The position numbers were made by a program, and so were the translations under genes. Of a DNA stretch of 64,000 nt, positions 25,783 through 35,511 are shown in pieces. A model generated the notes under the pieces. It was given only the letters and a program-made list of their open reading frames with translations. It made no database searches and was not told where the DNA came from. The stretch is taken from assembly GCF_013177695.1 (NCBI RefSeq), contig NZ_WOEY01000138.1, positions 1-64,000 of the forward strand, read 5' to 3'. Position 1 is the first letter of the stretch. The number at the start of each line of letters is the position of its first letter. The DNA comes from Paraburkholderia solitsugae. Lineage in GTDB: Bacteria; Pseudomonadota; Gammaproteobacteria; Burkholderiales; Burkholderiaceae.

Positions 25783-27426
25783 ATGCAGGACGAAGTCATG
25801 ACGTCAGGATCCGCCGCCTACGCCTATCCGTTGCTGATCAAGCAACTATTGCTCACACCGTTCGTTCAGTCGCAGGACGAGGAGATCGTCTACCGGGACC
25901 AGTTCCGGATGACCTATGCCACGTTGCGCGAGCGTATCGCGCGGCTCGCCAACGGGTTGAGCCAACTTGGCGTGCGGCACGGCAGCACCGTCGGGGTGAT
26001 GGACTGGGACAGCCACCGCTATCTCGAGAGCTATTTCGCCGTCCCGATGATGGGCGCTGTCTTGCAGACGGTGAACGTGCGTCTGTCTCCGGCAGAGATC
26101 GCCTACACGATCAATCATGCCGGCGCTGAAGTCCTGCTGGTTCACACGGATTTTCTGCCGGTCGTCGAAGCGATCAAGGACAAACTGGAAACCGTGCGAA
26201 CTTTCATCTGGATCGATGAGCCAGGCAGCGAAGTTTCTGCACACAGCATTCCCTTCGCGACGGAATACGAGGCGATGCTGGCGGCGAGCAGCACGAGCTA
26301 TGTGTTCCCCGATTTCGACGAGAACACGCGTGCAACGACTTTCTACACCACCGGCACAACCGGTCTTCCCAAGGGCGTCTACTTCACGCATCGGCAACTG
26401 GTTCTGCACACCATCACCCTGATGGCGGCACTGGCGAGCCCCGTCTCGGGACAGCGTTTCCATCGCGGCGACGTGTATATGCCGCTCACCCCGATGTTTC
26501 ACGTCCACGCATGGGGCATGCCGTATATCGCCACGGTGATGGGTGTGAAGCAGGTCTATCCCGGACGCTACTTACCGGACCGGCTCGCACGGCTCGTGCG
26601 CGATGAAGGCGTCACGTTCTCGCATTGTGTCGGCACGATCCTGCACATGCTGCTCTCGTGCGAGGAGGGGAAGACGACGGACATGAGCAAGTGGAAGGTC
26701 ATCATCGGCGGCGGCGCGTTGCCGCAAGGCCTCGCGAAGGCGGCGCTAGACCGGGGCATCGATGTGTTCGTCGGTTACGGGATGTCGGAAACCTGCCCCG
26801 TGCTCAGTCTCGCGCAACTGCCGCCCGGGGCCGAAAAGCTCGACGCCGACGAGCAGCTCAGCCTGCGCTGCAAGACCGGCCGGCCGGTTCCGCTGGTTGA
26901 TCTGCGTGTCGTCGACGACAACATGGATGAACTCGCCCACGACGGCAAAGCCACCGGCGAGATCGTCGCGCGGGCACCGTGGCTCACGCAAGGCTATCTG
27001 AAGAACCCCGAGGCTTCCGAGCAGCTGTGGGCCGGTGGCTATCTCCATACGCAAGACATTGCCAGTATCGACCCGACGGGCAACGTACAAATCACCGACC
27101 GTCTCAAGGACGTGATCAAGTCCGGCGGGGAGTGGGTTTCATCACTCGAAGTAGAAAACCTGATCTCGCGCTACGAGGGTGTGTCCGAAGTGGCCGTTAT
27201 CGGCATCAAGGACGAGAAGTGGGGGGAGCGGCCGGTGGCGCTGGTCGTGCTCAAGGAGGGGGTGGCAGTCACGGAGGACGACATCAAACAGCACGTCCTG
27301 TCGTTCAGCACATCCGGAAAGATATCGAAGTACGCGGTGCCGCAGACTGTGAAGTTCGTCGATGCGATCGCAAAGACGAGTGTCGGCAAGACCAACAAGA
27401 AGTGGCTGCGCGAGCAGTTCGCCTGA
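25783..27426 (+). CDS. Fatty-acid CoA ligase (AlkK-like), first gene of PHA operon
   Basis: A 547-aa adenylate-forming enzyme. Marks are the P-loop TTFYTTGTTGLPKGVYF near residues 185-201, YGMSET near 333, TQDIASIDPTGNVQITDR near 428, and the Lys-containing SVGKTNKKW near the end. The overall pattern is that of medium/long-chain acyl-CoA ligases such as AlkK and DmdB. AAGGAGAT lies 7 bases before ATG 25783. The MaoC gene follows after 30 bp and the PHA synthase after that. It probably activates the alkanoate that feeds PHA formation; methylmercaptopropionate is an alternative substrate. Confidence 0.86.
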   Translation: MQDEVMTSGSAAYAYPLLIKQLLLTPFVQSQDEEIVYRDQFRMTYATLRERIARLANGLSQLGVRHGSTVGVMDWDSHRYLESYFAVPMMGAVLQTVNVRLSPAEIAYTINHAGAEVLLVHTDFLPVVEAIKDKLETVRTFIWIDEPGSEVSAHSIPFATEYEAMLAASSTSYVFPDFDENTRATTFYTTGTTGLPKGVYFTHRQLVLHTITLMAALASPVSGQRFHRGDVYMPLTPMFHVHAWGMPYIATVMGVKQVYPGRYLPDRLARLVRDEGVTFSHCVGTILHMLLSCEEGKTTDMSKWKVIIGGGALPQGLAKAALDRGIDVFVGYGMSETCPVLSLAQLPPGAEKLDADEQLSLRCKTGRPVPLVDLRVVDDNMDELAHDGKATGEIVARAPWLTQGYLKNPEASEQLWAGGYLHTQDIASIDPTGNVQITDRLKDVIKSGGEWVSSLEVENLISRYEGVSEVAVIGIKDEKWGERPVALVVLKEGVAVTEDDIKQHVLSFSTSGKISKYAVPQTVKFVDAIAKTSVGKTNKKWLREQFA

Positions 27427-27456
27427 TGGGTAAGCAAATTTCCGGGAGTGCAAGCG

Positions 27457-27921
27457 ATGAGTACTGAGAACTACAGCATTGTCACCATCGGCGACTTCGT
27501 GGGGCGCGAGCTGGGCGTGTCGAATTGGGTGGTGGTCGATCAGGCGCGTATCAATGCGTTCGCCGAGTGTACGGGCGATAAACAATGGATTCACGTCGAC
27601 GAGGAGCGGGCGAAACGTGAGAGTCCGTTCGGCGGCACGATCGCACACGGCTATTTGACCCTGTCGTTGTTGGGGGGCCTCGCGATCGAGATCGGCATCG
27701 TTCCGAAGGACGCTTCTGCGGGTCTCAACTACGGTCTGGACAAGGTGCGTTTCATGACGCCGGTCAAGGCAGGTGCGCGTGTGCGTAGCCGTATGACGCT
27801 CGTGTCGGCGGAGAGCAAGGGCGGTGGCCGCATCCTGATCAAGATCATGAACGAGCTGCAGATCGATGGCGAGGACAAGCCCGCACTGATTGCAGAAACC
27901 CTCGCGATGCTGGTCGCGTGA
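27457..27921 (+). CDS. MaoC family (R)-specific enoyl-CoA hydratase, PhaJ-like
   Basis: A 154-aa single hotdog-fold hydratase. The catalytic Asp and His are in AECTGDKQWIHVDEERA and the hydratase-2 segment continues as FGGTIAHGYLTLSLL. Such enzymes add water to trans-2-enoyl-CoA and give (R)-3-hydroxyacyl-CoA, the direct monomer for PHA synthases. Its position between acyl-CoA ligase and synthase genes makes the PhaJ role likely. The length fits PhaJ/NodN-like members. Substrate chain length is not readable from the sequence. Confidence 0.86.
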   Translation: MSTENYSIVTIGDFVGRELGVSNWVVVDQARINAFAECTGDKQWIHVDEERAKRESPFGGTIAHGYLTLSLLGGLAIEIGIVPKDASAGLNYGLDKVRFMTPVKAGARVRSRMTLVSAESKGGGRILIKIMNELQIDGEDKPALIAETLAMLVA

Positions 27922-27968
27922 CCCATGACGTTTGGCGAAGCGGAAGACATTCCTGAAGGAGCAGCAAA

Positions 27969-29687
27969 ATGGCGGTAACCACTGAAAGCCCGCAGCAAAA
28001 CGCGCAACAAAGTGACAAGGCTGATGATCTCGCGGCGTCGGCTGCGGAGGGAATGCTGGGTCCGAATCCCTTTGTCGGTCTGCGGCCGTGCGACATCGTC
28101 GCCACCGCGCAGCAAATCGGCGTTCAGGCATGGCGGCAACCGGGTTTGGTCCTGGAGCAGGAAGTGGCTTTCGCTCGCGAGCTTTTAGCGCTTTTCTCGG
28201 GTAGCGCGGAATCCACGCCGCCAAAGGGCGACAAACGCTTCGCCGACGCCACATGGCAGAACAATTCGCTGTATCGCTTAACGTTGCAAGGCTACCTCGC
28301 GTGGCGCAATGCGCTTGCGGGTTTCGTTGACCGCTCCGCGCTGGATCCCACTAACAAGGAGCGTGCACGGTTCGTGATGTCGCTCATTACGGACGCGGCG
28401 TCTCCGACGAACACGCTGCTGGGCAATCCTGCCGCGCTCAAGAAGGTCATTGATACGGGTGGCGCCAGTCTGGTGGATGGCTGCAACAACGTCGTGATGG
28501 ATCTGCTCAAGAATCGCGGCATGCCCGCGCAAGTCAACAAGACGGCTTTCGAGGTGGGCAAGAACCTCGGTACATCCACAGGCGCGGTCGTGTTTCGCAA
28601 CGAAGTGCTGGAACTGATCCAGTACGCGCCGACGACGCAGCAGGTCTACAGCCGGCCGCAACTGATCGTGCCGCCGCAGATCAACAAGTTCTACATCTTC
28701 GATCTCTCCGAGGGCAAGAGCATCGTCGACTATCTGGTCAAGAACGAGCTCCAGGTGTTTGTCGTCAGCTGGCGCAATCCGACCGCGGCGCAAAGCCATT
28801 GGGATCTGGACACGTACGTCCGCGCACTTGTGGAAGCCATTGCGGCGGTGCGCGAGATCACCGGGTGCGACGACGTCAACCTGCATGGCGCCTGCTCCGG
28901 TGCGATGACCATTTCGGCCTTGCTGGGACATCTCGCAAGCAAGGGTGAAAAGACGGTCAATGCCACCACGCTGATGGTCGCCGTACTCGACAATATCGCC
29001 GACTCGCAACTCGGTCTCTTTGCGACGCCGGAGGCGATTGCGGCGGCCAAGCAGCACAGCATCTCACGCGGGGTGCTGGCGGGCGAGGAAATGGGACGCG
29101 TCTTCGCCTGGATGAGACCCAACGATCTGGTGTGGAACTACTGGGTCAACAATTACTTGCTGGGCAACGCACCGCCTGCTTTTGACGTCCTTTACTGGAA
29201 CAACGATACGACCCGGCTCCCGGCGAAGCTGCATGGCCAGTTGCTCGACATTTTCACGCAGAATCTGTTCAGCAAGCCTGGCGCGCTGACTGTGCTGGGC
29301 ACGCCGATTGACCTGTTCCAGGTCAAGTGTGACAAGTATGTGGTGGCAGGTATGACGGATCACATTACGCCGTGGAAGGGTGTGTACAACACCGCTACGA
29401 CGTTTGGCGGGAATACCCGTTTCGTCTTGAGTTCAAGCGGTCATATTCAGAGCCTGATCAACCCGCCCGGCAATCCGAAGGCGAAGTTCTACCTCAACGC
29501 CGAGTTGCCGGCCAACGCCGATGCGTGGCTTGCCGGCGCACAGGCTGAAACGGATTCGTGGTGGGCCAACTGGAGAGACTGGCTGGTCGCCCGTTCCGGC
29601 GACAAGCGTGCAGCGCCGGCGGCGCTCGGCAGCGAACAGCACCCGGCCGGTGTGAAAGCACCCGGGACCTATGTTTCGGAAGCCTAA
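27969..29687 (+). CDS. phaC: Class II-type (medium-chain) polyhydroxyalkanoate synthase
   Basis: A 572-aa PHA synthase. The catalytic triad is Cys309 in the lipase-like box GACSGA, Asp464 in TDHITPW and His492 in SSGHIQS. The text between them, such as VPPQINKFYIFDLS, RVFAWMRPNDLVWNYWVNNY and LFWNN-like YWNNDTTRLP, follows Pseudomonas PhaC1/PhaC2 (class II), not the Cupriavidus/Burkholderia class I enzyme, whose box is GYCVGG. It polymerises (R)-3-hydroxyacyl-CoA at the granule surface. Start ATG 27969 follows AAGGAG. Box position 6 is Ala where Pseudomonas has Gly. The strong class II match is seen by eye and should be tested by phylogeny. Confidence 0.92.
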   Translation: MAVTTESPQQNAQQSDKADDLAASAAEGMLGPNPFVGLRPCDIVATAQQIGVQAWRQPGLVLEQEVAFARELLALFSGSAESTPPKGDKRFADATWQNNSLYRLTLQGYLAWRNALAGFVDRSALDPTNKERARFVMSLITDAASPTNTLLGNPAALKKVIDTGGASLVDGCNNVVMDLLKNRGMPAQVNKTAFEVGKNLGTSTGAVVFRNEVLELIQYAPTTQQVYSRPQLIVPPQINKFYIFDLSEGKSIVDYLVKNELQVFVVSWRNPTAAQSHWDLDTYVRALVEAIAAVREITGCDDVNLHGACSGAMTISALLGHLASKGEKTVNATTLMVAVLDNIADSQLGLFATPEAIAAAKQHSISRGVLAGEEMGRVFAWMRPNDLVWNYWVNNYLLGNAPPAFDVLYWNNDTTRLPAKLHGQLLDIFTQNLFSKPGALTVLGTPIDLFQVKCDKYVVAGMTDHITPWKGVYNTATTFGGNTRFVLSSSGHIQSLINPPGNPKAKFYLNAELPANADAWLAGAQAETDSWWANWRDWLVARSGDKRAAPAALGSEQHPAGVKAPGTYVSEA

Positions 29688-29748
29688 GCGGCATCGTCGC
29701 CGAATAGCAAAACCGATTTTTTTTTGCAACTACTTTAACGGAGTCATC

Positions 29749-30171
29749 ATGGCAGCAACCCAACCCAGCAATATCTTTGGTGAATATACGAAGCTCATCA
29801 CGCAGTTCAAGCTGCCGGGCGTCGACGTAGCCGCAATCCTCGAGTCGCGCCGCAAGGACATTGAAGCGCTCGCCGAGGCGAATATGACTGCACTCGCCGG
29901 TGTACAGCAACTCGGTCAGAAGCAGATGGATATCGCGCGTTCGTCGATGACTGAACTGCAATCGCTCGTGACCCGCTTGAGGACCCCCGGCAGCGAATCT
30001 GCTGCGGCAACGGGAGAAGGCGTTCAAAAGGCACTGCAAAAAGCCTTCGTGGACATGCAGGAACTCGCGGATGCCGCGTACCGGGCTCAAACCGACAGTA
30101 TCGCTGTCGTCACGAAGCGTTTTGCGGAGCATGTCGAGGAACTGAAAGCGCTCGTGCAGCCCAAGAAGTAA
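29749..30171 (+). CDS. Phasin family protein
   Basis: A 140-aa protein, nearly all helix, with the phasin_2 pattern: PGVDVAAILESRRKDIEALA, then EANMTALAGVQQLGQKQMD and a C-terminal amphipathic helix ending VQPKK. Phasins coat PHA granules and control their size and number. It sits 61 bp after the synthase; the gap contains a run of nine T. The start is ATG with CGGAG upstream. This is a common beta-proteobacterial phasin type, so the operon may combine a class II synthase with a local phasin. Confidence 0.87.
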   Translation: MAATQPSNIFGEYTKLITQFKLPGVDVAAILESRRKDIEALAEANMTALAGVQQLGQKQMDIARSSMTELQSLVTRLRTPGSESAAATGEGVQKALQKAFVDMQELADAAYRAQTDSIAVVTKRFAEHVEELKALVQPKK

Positions 30172-30229
30172 CGGGCGGGTGCGAGCCGCCATCATAACGA
30201 AACGAAGCGTCCAACCTGGGGCCAACCGG

Positions 30230-31072
30230 ATGACCGACTTACAAACAAGCGCGGAGTCTATCGACGCCATGCAAATTCAGATGATCGATCTGGACGGCCA
30301 GTTGCTGCGTGTCGCAGTCCGGCCCGGTAGCGACGCTTCGCCCCCGCTGCTCTTATTCAATGGCATCGGAGCGAATCTTGAACTCGTTGAGCCGTTCGTT
30401 ACAGCACTAGATGACGTAACAGTCGTCATCTTCGACGTCCCCGGCGTTGGCGGTTCGCCCGCTCCCTTGATCCCGTATCGGTTCTCGACGCTTGCCGTCC
30501 TGGCCGACAAGCTGCTGACGCGGCTCGGTTACGTCGACCCGGTCGACGTGCTCGGCGTATCGTGGGGTGGGGCGCTGGCCCAGCAGTTCGCACACCTTTA
30601 CCCCGAGCGTTGCCGCAGGCTGATTCTCGCGGCCACGTCGCCTGGGGTAATCATGGTGCCTGCCCGGCTGTCGGTACTTTCAAAACTGATCGGGCCGCGA
30701 CGCTATACCGACCCGGCCTACCTGCGGAAAATCGGAGCCGAGATATACGGGGGCGCCTACCGTCACGATCCCGCGTTGCTCGAGGAACACAGCCGACATA
30801 TCGAGCCGCCGCGCGGCCGTGGCTATCTTTATCAGTTGCTGGCCGCATCGGGTTGGACCAGCTTGCCGTGGCTAGGCGGCCTTCGGCAAACGACGCTCAT
30901 CATGCATGGCAACGACGACCCGATTGTGCCGCTCACGAATGCAAAGATTCTCGCGGCAAGGATTCGACATGCGACCCTGCATGTGATAGATGACGGCCAT
31001 CTATTTCTGATCACCCGGGCAAAAGAAGTCGCTCCGGTGGTGAAGCGGTTCCTGCGGCAGGAGGCGCGTTGA
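30230..31072 (+). CDS. phaZ: Intracellular medium-chain PHA depolymerase, PhaZ-like
   Basis: A 280-aa alpha/beta hydrolase. The nucleophile is Ser111 in GVSWGGALAQQFAHLYPERC, the oxyanion region is FNGIGANLELVEPF, and the end IDDGHLFLITRAKEVAPVV carries the catalytic His. These stretches follow the PhaZ located between phaC1 and phaC2 in Pseudomonas. The enzyme releases (R)-3-hydroxyacids from stored medium-chain PHA. The ATG at 30230 is preceded by a weak site; an in-frame ATG lies at 30269. The downstream DUF445 start overlaps its stop. This supports that the whole block handles medium-chain PHA. Confidence 0.88.
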   Translation: MTDLQTSAESIDAMQIQMIDLDGQLLRVAVRPGSDASPPLLLFNGIGANLELVEPFVTALDDVTVVIFDVPGVGGSPAPLIPYRFSTLAVLADKLLTRLGYVDPVDVLGVSWGGALAQQFAHLYPERCRRLILAATSPGVIMVPARLSVLSKLIGPRRYTDPAYLRKIGAEIYGGAYRHDPALLEEHSRHIEPPRGRGYLYQLLAASGWTSLPWLGGLRQTTLIMHGNDDPIVPLTNAKILAARIRHATLHVIDDGHLFLITRAKEVAPVVKRFLRQEAR

Positions 31073-32358
31073 GTTTCGTGACGCAGAGGAGCGGAAATTT
31101 ACAGCGTGCGGCGCTCGACCCAACCGGGGACAGGAAGCTCGCCCGGTTGAAGCGCATGCGCACGACGGCGACCTGTTTGCTCGCGGCGATGATCGTGCTG
31201 CTGCTCGTCTGCGTGGCCTGGCAGGCGCAGCATCCGTGGCTCGCATGGCCACGGGCTTTTGCCGAGGCGGGTACAGTCGGTGCGATCGCGGACTGGTATG
31301 CCGTCGTCGCATTGTTCCGGTACCCGTGCGGGATCCCGATTCCGCACACGGCCATCATTCCGAAGAACCAGCAGCGCATCGCCGAGAGTCTGGGCAGCTT
31401 CGTCGAGGAAAACTTCCTGACCCCCGAACTTATCATCGGGCGACTGAGTGGTTTCAACGCGGCCCAAGCGCTGGCGGGATGGCTCGCAGTACCTGAAAAC
31501 AGCGCGGTGGTCGCGGATGTGGTGGCCGGCTCGCTTCCCCGATTGCTCGAAGACATCGACGAGAGGGACGTCGAGCATCTCTTCGACCGACTGGTGATGC
31601 CGCGCTTGCGCACGCTCGAGGTATCACGCCTCGCGGGCCAGGTCCTGACCATCCTTACCGAAGGCAACCGTCATCAGCCCCTGCTGGATCGCGGACTGAG
31701 CGCCGTGGAAACGTGGTTGAGCACCAACGTGAGCCTGATCAAGGCGAAGTTCAGCGAGGCGTCGAAATTCACGATGGCGTCGCTGGACGCCTACATCGTC
31801 AACAAGTTTGTCGAAGGCATCGTCGCGCTCATCCACGAGGTCGCGGCGAACCCGGAGCACGAGCTTCGAAGCCGGTTCGACGTGGCGGTCGACGATCTGT
31901 CCCACAACCTGCGGACCTCAGCGGTTTATCGCCGGTTTGGCCGACTGTTGCTGCGCGACTGCATTCGGCATCTTGAAGAGGGGGGCTATTACCGTGTCAT
32001 GCTCGATCACGTCCGTGCGACCGTGCTTGCTGATCTCGCAGGCAAGGACTCTGTCGTGCGCGACATGCTGACCGGGACATTCGTATCTATCGGTAAAGGC
32101 GTGGCAAGTGAGTCTTCCATTCAGCACAAGTTGAACGCGTGGTGGCTTGATATTGCCGGCCTGCTCGTGCTGCGCCATCGCCATCAGCTGTCGGCGCTGA
32201 TAACTGACGTCGTGAAAGGCTGGGACGCGAAGGAGGTGAGCCACAAGATCGAGGCCGAGATCGGTCGCGACCTGCAATACATCCGAATCAACGGCACGTT
32301 TGTCGGTGGCGCGGTGGGCGTCCTGATCCACGCATGTGTATTGCTTGTTTTGCGGTAA
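31069..32358 (+). CDS. DUF445 family membrane protein
   Basis: A 429-aa protein (from TTG 31069; a GTG at 31078 is also possible, and AGGAGG lies at 31059-31064). Hydrophobic helices lie near residues 33-50 and at the extreme C-terminus (GGAVGVLIHACVLLVL). The DUF445 signature EAGTVGAIADWYAVVALFRYP followed by PIPHTAIIPKNQQRIAESLG is clear. The long middle is helical and probably periplasmic or cytoplasmic. The function of DUF445 is not established. It overlaps the phaZ stop by 4 bases, so it is translationally coupled to the PHA operon. A role in the granule or cell envelope is inference. Confidence 0.82.
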   Translation: MSFVTQRSGNLQRAALDPTGDRKLARLKRMRTTATCLLAAMIVLLLVCVAWQAQHPWLAWPRAFAEAGTVGAIADWYAVVALFRYPCGIPIPHTAIIPKNQQRIAESLGSFVEENFLTPELIIGRLSGFNAAQALAGWLAVPENSAVVADVVAGSLPRLLEDIDERDVEHLFDRLVMPRLRTLEVSRLAGQVLTILTEGNRHQPLLDRGLSAVETWLSTNVSLIKAKFSEASKFTMASLDAYIVNKFVEGIVALIHEVAANPEHELRSRFDVAVDDLSHNLRTSAVYRRFGRLLLRDCIRHLEEGGYYRVMLDHVRATVLADLAGKDSVVRDMLTGTFVSIGKGVASESSIQHKLNAWWLDIAGLLVLRHRHQLSALITDVVKGWDAKEVSHKIEAEIGRDLQYIRINGTFVGGAVGVLIHACVLLVLR

Positions 32359-32387
32359 GCCAGGTACCACCCGCGTATCGGGCGCTG

Positions 32388-35210
32388 CTAGCTATGCTTG
32401 ACCAATCCGAGCGCCTGTGCGCGCGAGACGGCTTGGGCGCGTTTGTCGACTTCCAGCTTCGTAAAAATACTCTTGACGTGGGATTTGACCGTCTCAGGTG
32501 TGATCCCGAGCGTGCGCGCAATTTCCTTGTTTGACTGTCCCTGTGCGATCAACTCGACGATGCCGCGCTCACGCGAGCTGAGGCGGTCACGCTCGCCTTC
32601 TGGCTGGGGTTGGCTGTTGGGTTCGTACTGTGCTCGCCAGCTATTCAGCAGACGGTCTAGCCAGGTCACGATTTCCTGCGCTTTGGCGGTAGTAGTGGTG
32701 CGGGCGCTGTCGCGCGCCAGCTTCAATAGCGGACCGATCTCCGGCCCATGATCGATAATGGACTGGCAAATCCCAGCAGGCGCCGCGACCGTCGCAACCT
32801 GGTGGAATATGTCGAGCGCCCGGTCGCGCTCGCCCGCGTTCAGCCACGCCAGCGCGAGGAGGGATCGCAGTCGCAGTGCGAGATAGGTTCCATGGAGGTG
32901 TTCGAGACGCTCCAGCGCACCGTTCAATATCGTGACCGCCTCCTGGGTCTGCTGCCGTCGTATCGCCAGGTACGCGGCCCCAAGGTCCCGGTAGTTTTCG
33001 ATCTCCGGCGAGACCGGAACGGACGACCCGGCGTTGGCGGTAGCCAACTGACGTAGTTGTGCCACGCACGCGGCTGCTTCGGCAAGCCTGCCTTCCGCGA
33101 GATTGAGCCGGGTTCTTTCCGAGAGCCCGGCAGCGACCAGCCGGTTCCATCGACGTGCCTGACCCAGTTCCTGTCCTCTGTCGAGCAAGACATACGCGTG
33201 CGCAAAATTGCCGCGCGCCACGGCGATTCGAATGAGTATGCGATAGCCAATCAGCACGCTGTCGAGAAATACCGCAAGGTCAATAACCGGCATGAGTTCG
33301 ACGAGCAGCGCTTCGGCTTCGTCCAGCCGGCCCTGTTCATAATGCAATTGCGCGAGCATCGGCGCGCACAACGCCGCCGCTATCGACTGCGGACCCGAAT
33401 ACTCCTCGGCAAGCGCCATCGCTTCGTTGAAACGGCGCTCCGCGAGCGGACAGCGCAGCTGCTGCATTTCCACATGACCGAGCAGGCAAAGCCGGTAGAC
33501 CGAGGAAAATACGCTGCGTTGATCTTCCGCGATCGAGTCGGGAATCCACGGCGTGGCGTGCAGCGCGTCGAGATTGCCCGCTTTCCAGTGGCAGAAACGG
33601 GCTACGTTGGAGACCACGTTGGTGGTCCACGAATCGCGCGATGGCCGGTCCAGATAGTCTTGCGTGAGCGCGAGCGCCCGTTGCGGGTCATCCTGTAAGG
33701 CTGCAAGTGTCGCGCGAAGCGCGACGCACTCCGAGCGGACGTGGTCCGCGTCGATACCCTTGCGCGCGGCATCGTGTTCGATCGAATCCAGCATCGTGAC
33801 CGCGTCATCGAAGCGCAAGGCGAGTACCGTGCCCCAGGCGATCGCAAGCGTGACCGTGATCTGTGCGCGCATCAGGTCGGCCGGGAATTGACGTTGCCAG
33901 CCGACCAGCGTGAGCAGATCGCCGCCTTTGAGGAGGGCCATGGCGCAGTGTTCCATGAGGCGAATGGCCTCGTCGGTCGCGCCGGCCGCAATCGCGTGCC
34001 TGACTGCGTCGGTCCACTGGTGCTGCGCCGCATACCATTGCCACGCGCGGCGATGCAGTTCGGTGATCTCGTCGTGATGCGGTGCCTCCAGCCGACGCTG
34101 CAGATACTCGGCCATGAGCGGGTGATAGCGGAACCAGTGCCCTTCCAGGTCCAGCGGCTCCAGCAGCAACTGGCGCGCGACAATGGCGTCCAGCATCGCC
34201 TGGCTCGGCGCGAGGCCGGTAAGCGCCTCACACAGCGGTGCGCTCAGACGATCGAGTATCGCCGTACGCAACATGAACTCGAGCATCCCGGTTGGTAAGG
34301 ACTGCAGTATGTCTTCGAGGTAGTCTGCCAGCGGCCTCGACGCGCCGCTCGGCGCGCTTGGCCGCCAGCCTTGGGGGCGATCCTTCCGGGACAGCACCGA
34401 GGAGGAGATGCGCAGCGCCGCCGCCCAGCCTTCGGTGGTGGCGAAGAGTGACTTCACGTCGATGGTGCCGTGCTTGTCCGGGCATTCGTGCTCGACGAAG
34501 CGGCGCGTCTCGTCGAAGTTGAATCTCAAGGTCGATGCGTCGATTTCCAGCAGATCGTTGTGGGCGCGCAGCTTGGCCGTAGGAAAAGGGGGATCCGTTC
34601 GCGTGCAGAGCACCACGTGGACCTGCGAGGGCACATTGGCGATGAACAGCGACATCGCTTCGTGAATCGGCGTCTCGCTGATCAGGTGATAGTCGTCGAT
34701 GAAAAGGTAGACCTCGTCGTCGACATCGATCAGCTCGTTGATCAGCGTCGTCGCCAGCGAATTCGCCGGCACAAACGACGCTTCGGCGGTCAAGCCGATC
34801 ACTGAAGTGCCGACGTTACCGCAGGCTTGCCGCAATGCGTGCGCGAGATGATTGAAGAAGCGGGCGGGCTCGTTATCTTCGGCGTCGAGCGATAGCCAGG
34901 CCACCCGCGCACTGCTCGTGCCGAGCAACTTGAGCCAGGTGAGCGCGAGCGACGTCTTGCCAAATCCAGCCGGAGCCTTGATCACCGTCAGGCGCTTCGT
35001 TTCCGTCTGCGCAGCAAGCGAGGCAAGGCGCGGGCGATCGATCAGGCCGGCGGGCAGGCGTGGCGGAAAAACCTTCGTTGCGAGGACGAGAGGTGGCCTG
35101 TTCGGGGGCGGCGGTTTTGTCGCGTTTATTGCTTTCGTCGCTTCTGTCACGTGCATCAGCTGCTCCAGGCGTTCGGGTTGACCCTGGCTACCACCCCCCA
35201 TCCATCCCAT
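32388..35210 (-). CDS. MalT-type LuxR family ATP-dependent regulator
   Basis: A 940-aa protein of the LAL/MalT type. The Walker A motif APAGFGKTSL lies at residues 79-88, with DDEVYLFIDDYHLI as the Walker B region. Winged-helix and TPR-like repeats follow, then a C-terminal LuxR helix-turn-helix (LSSRERGIVELIAQGQSNKE, ITPETVKSHVKSIFTKLEV). I chose ATG 35210 because GGGGAG lies 6 bases upstream; the frame stays open to 35498 but that stretch is low in conservation features. It lies between the PHA operon and the divergent etf-ACAD operon, so it is the best candidate regulator for both. Confidence 0.85.
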   Translation of the reverse strand: MGWMGGGSQGQPERLEQLMHVTEATKAINATKPPPPNRPPLVLATKVFPPRLPAGLIDRPRLASLAAQTETKRLTVIKAPAGFGKTSLALTWLKLLGTSSARVAWLSLDAEDNEPARFFNHLAHALRQACGNVGTSVIGLTAEASFVPANSLATTLINELIDVDDEVYLFIDDYHLISETPIHEAMSLFIANVPSQVHVVLCTRTDPPFPTAKLRAHNDLLEIDASTLRFNFDETRRFVEHECPDKHGTIDVKSLFATTEGWAAALRISSSVLSRKDRPQGWRPSAPSGASRPLADYLEDILQSLPTGMLEFMLRTAILDRLSAPLCEALTGLAPSQAMLDAIVARQLLLEPLDLEGHWFRYHPLMAEYLQRRLEAPHHDEITELHRRAWQWYAAQHQWTDAVRHAIAAGATDEAIRLMEHCAMALLKGGDLLTLVGWQRQFPADLMRAQITVTLAIAWGTVLALRFDDAVTMLDSIEHDAARKGIDADHVRSECVALRATLAALQDDPQRALALTQDYLDRPSRDSWTTNVVSNVARFCHWKAGNLDALHATPWIPDSIAEDQRSVFSSVYRLCLLGHVEMQQLRCPLAERRFNEAMALAEEYSGPQSIAAALCAPMLAQLHYEQGRLDEAEALLVELMPVIDLAVFLDSVLIGYRILIRIAVARGNFAHAYVLLDRGQELGQARRWNRLVAAGLSERTRLNLAEGRLAEAAACVAQLRQLATANAGSSVPVSPEIENYRDLGAAYLAIRRQQTQEAVTILNGALERLEHLHGTYLALRLRSLLALAWLNAGERDRALDIFHQVATVAAPAGICQSIIDHGPEIGPLLKLARDSARTTTTAKAQEIVTWLDRLLNSWRAQYEPNSQPQPEGERDRLSSRERGIVELIAQGQSNKEIARTLGITPETVKSHVKSIFTKLEVDKRAQAVSRAQALGLVKHS

Positions 35211-35403
35211 CGTGCTCCCCTTTACGGGGGATTCTGCGCGGTGCTGCGCTCGGACACTATGGATTCCAGCGAGCAGACGCGCAGTTCCGCAACGGGACAA
35301 CGGAGCAACCGGCCGGTCATGGGTGATTGCCCTTCGGCGGGCTGTGCCTGAACGGGTGTCTTGCTCAGGAAATGATACGCCCAACCACCCTAAGGGAGGA
35401 GAC

Positions 35404-35511
35404 ATGTCTAGCGCATCGAATCGTATTGCGGCGCACAAACCCGGGCCGGCGGCACGTATCCACGACGAACACAACGACACCTCGAACGATCGGTTCACAT
35501 GGCCGGCGTGA
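35404..35511 (+). CDS. Possible small leader ORF (35 aa)
   Basis: An ATG at 35404 is preceded by AAGGGAGGA, one of the best ribosome-binding sites in the window. It opens a 35-codon frame rich in Ser, Ala, His and Asn with no transmembrane stretch or signal peptide. It ends 38 bases before etfB. The 13 bases GGGAGGAGACATG recur exactly before the OmpW gene at 39126-39138. It could be a leader peptide of the etf-ACAD transcript or a chance ORF. Confidence 0.45.
   Translation: MSSASNRIAAHKPGPAARIHDEHNDTSNDRFTWPA

Noticed and set aside
27969..29687. Class I PHA synthase (Cupriavidus-like phaC)
   Set aside because: The active-site box is GACSGA and flanking blocks follow Pseudomonas class II; the class I GYCVGG box is absent.
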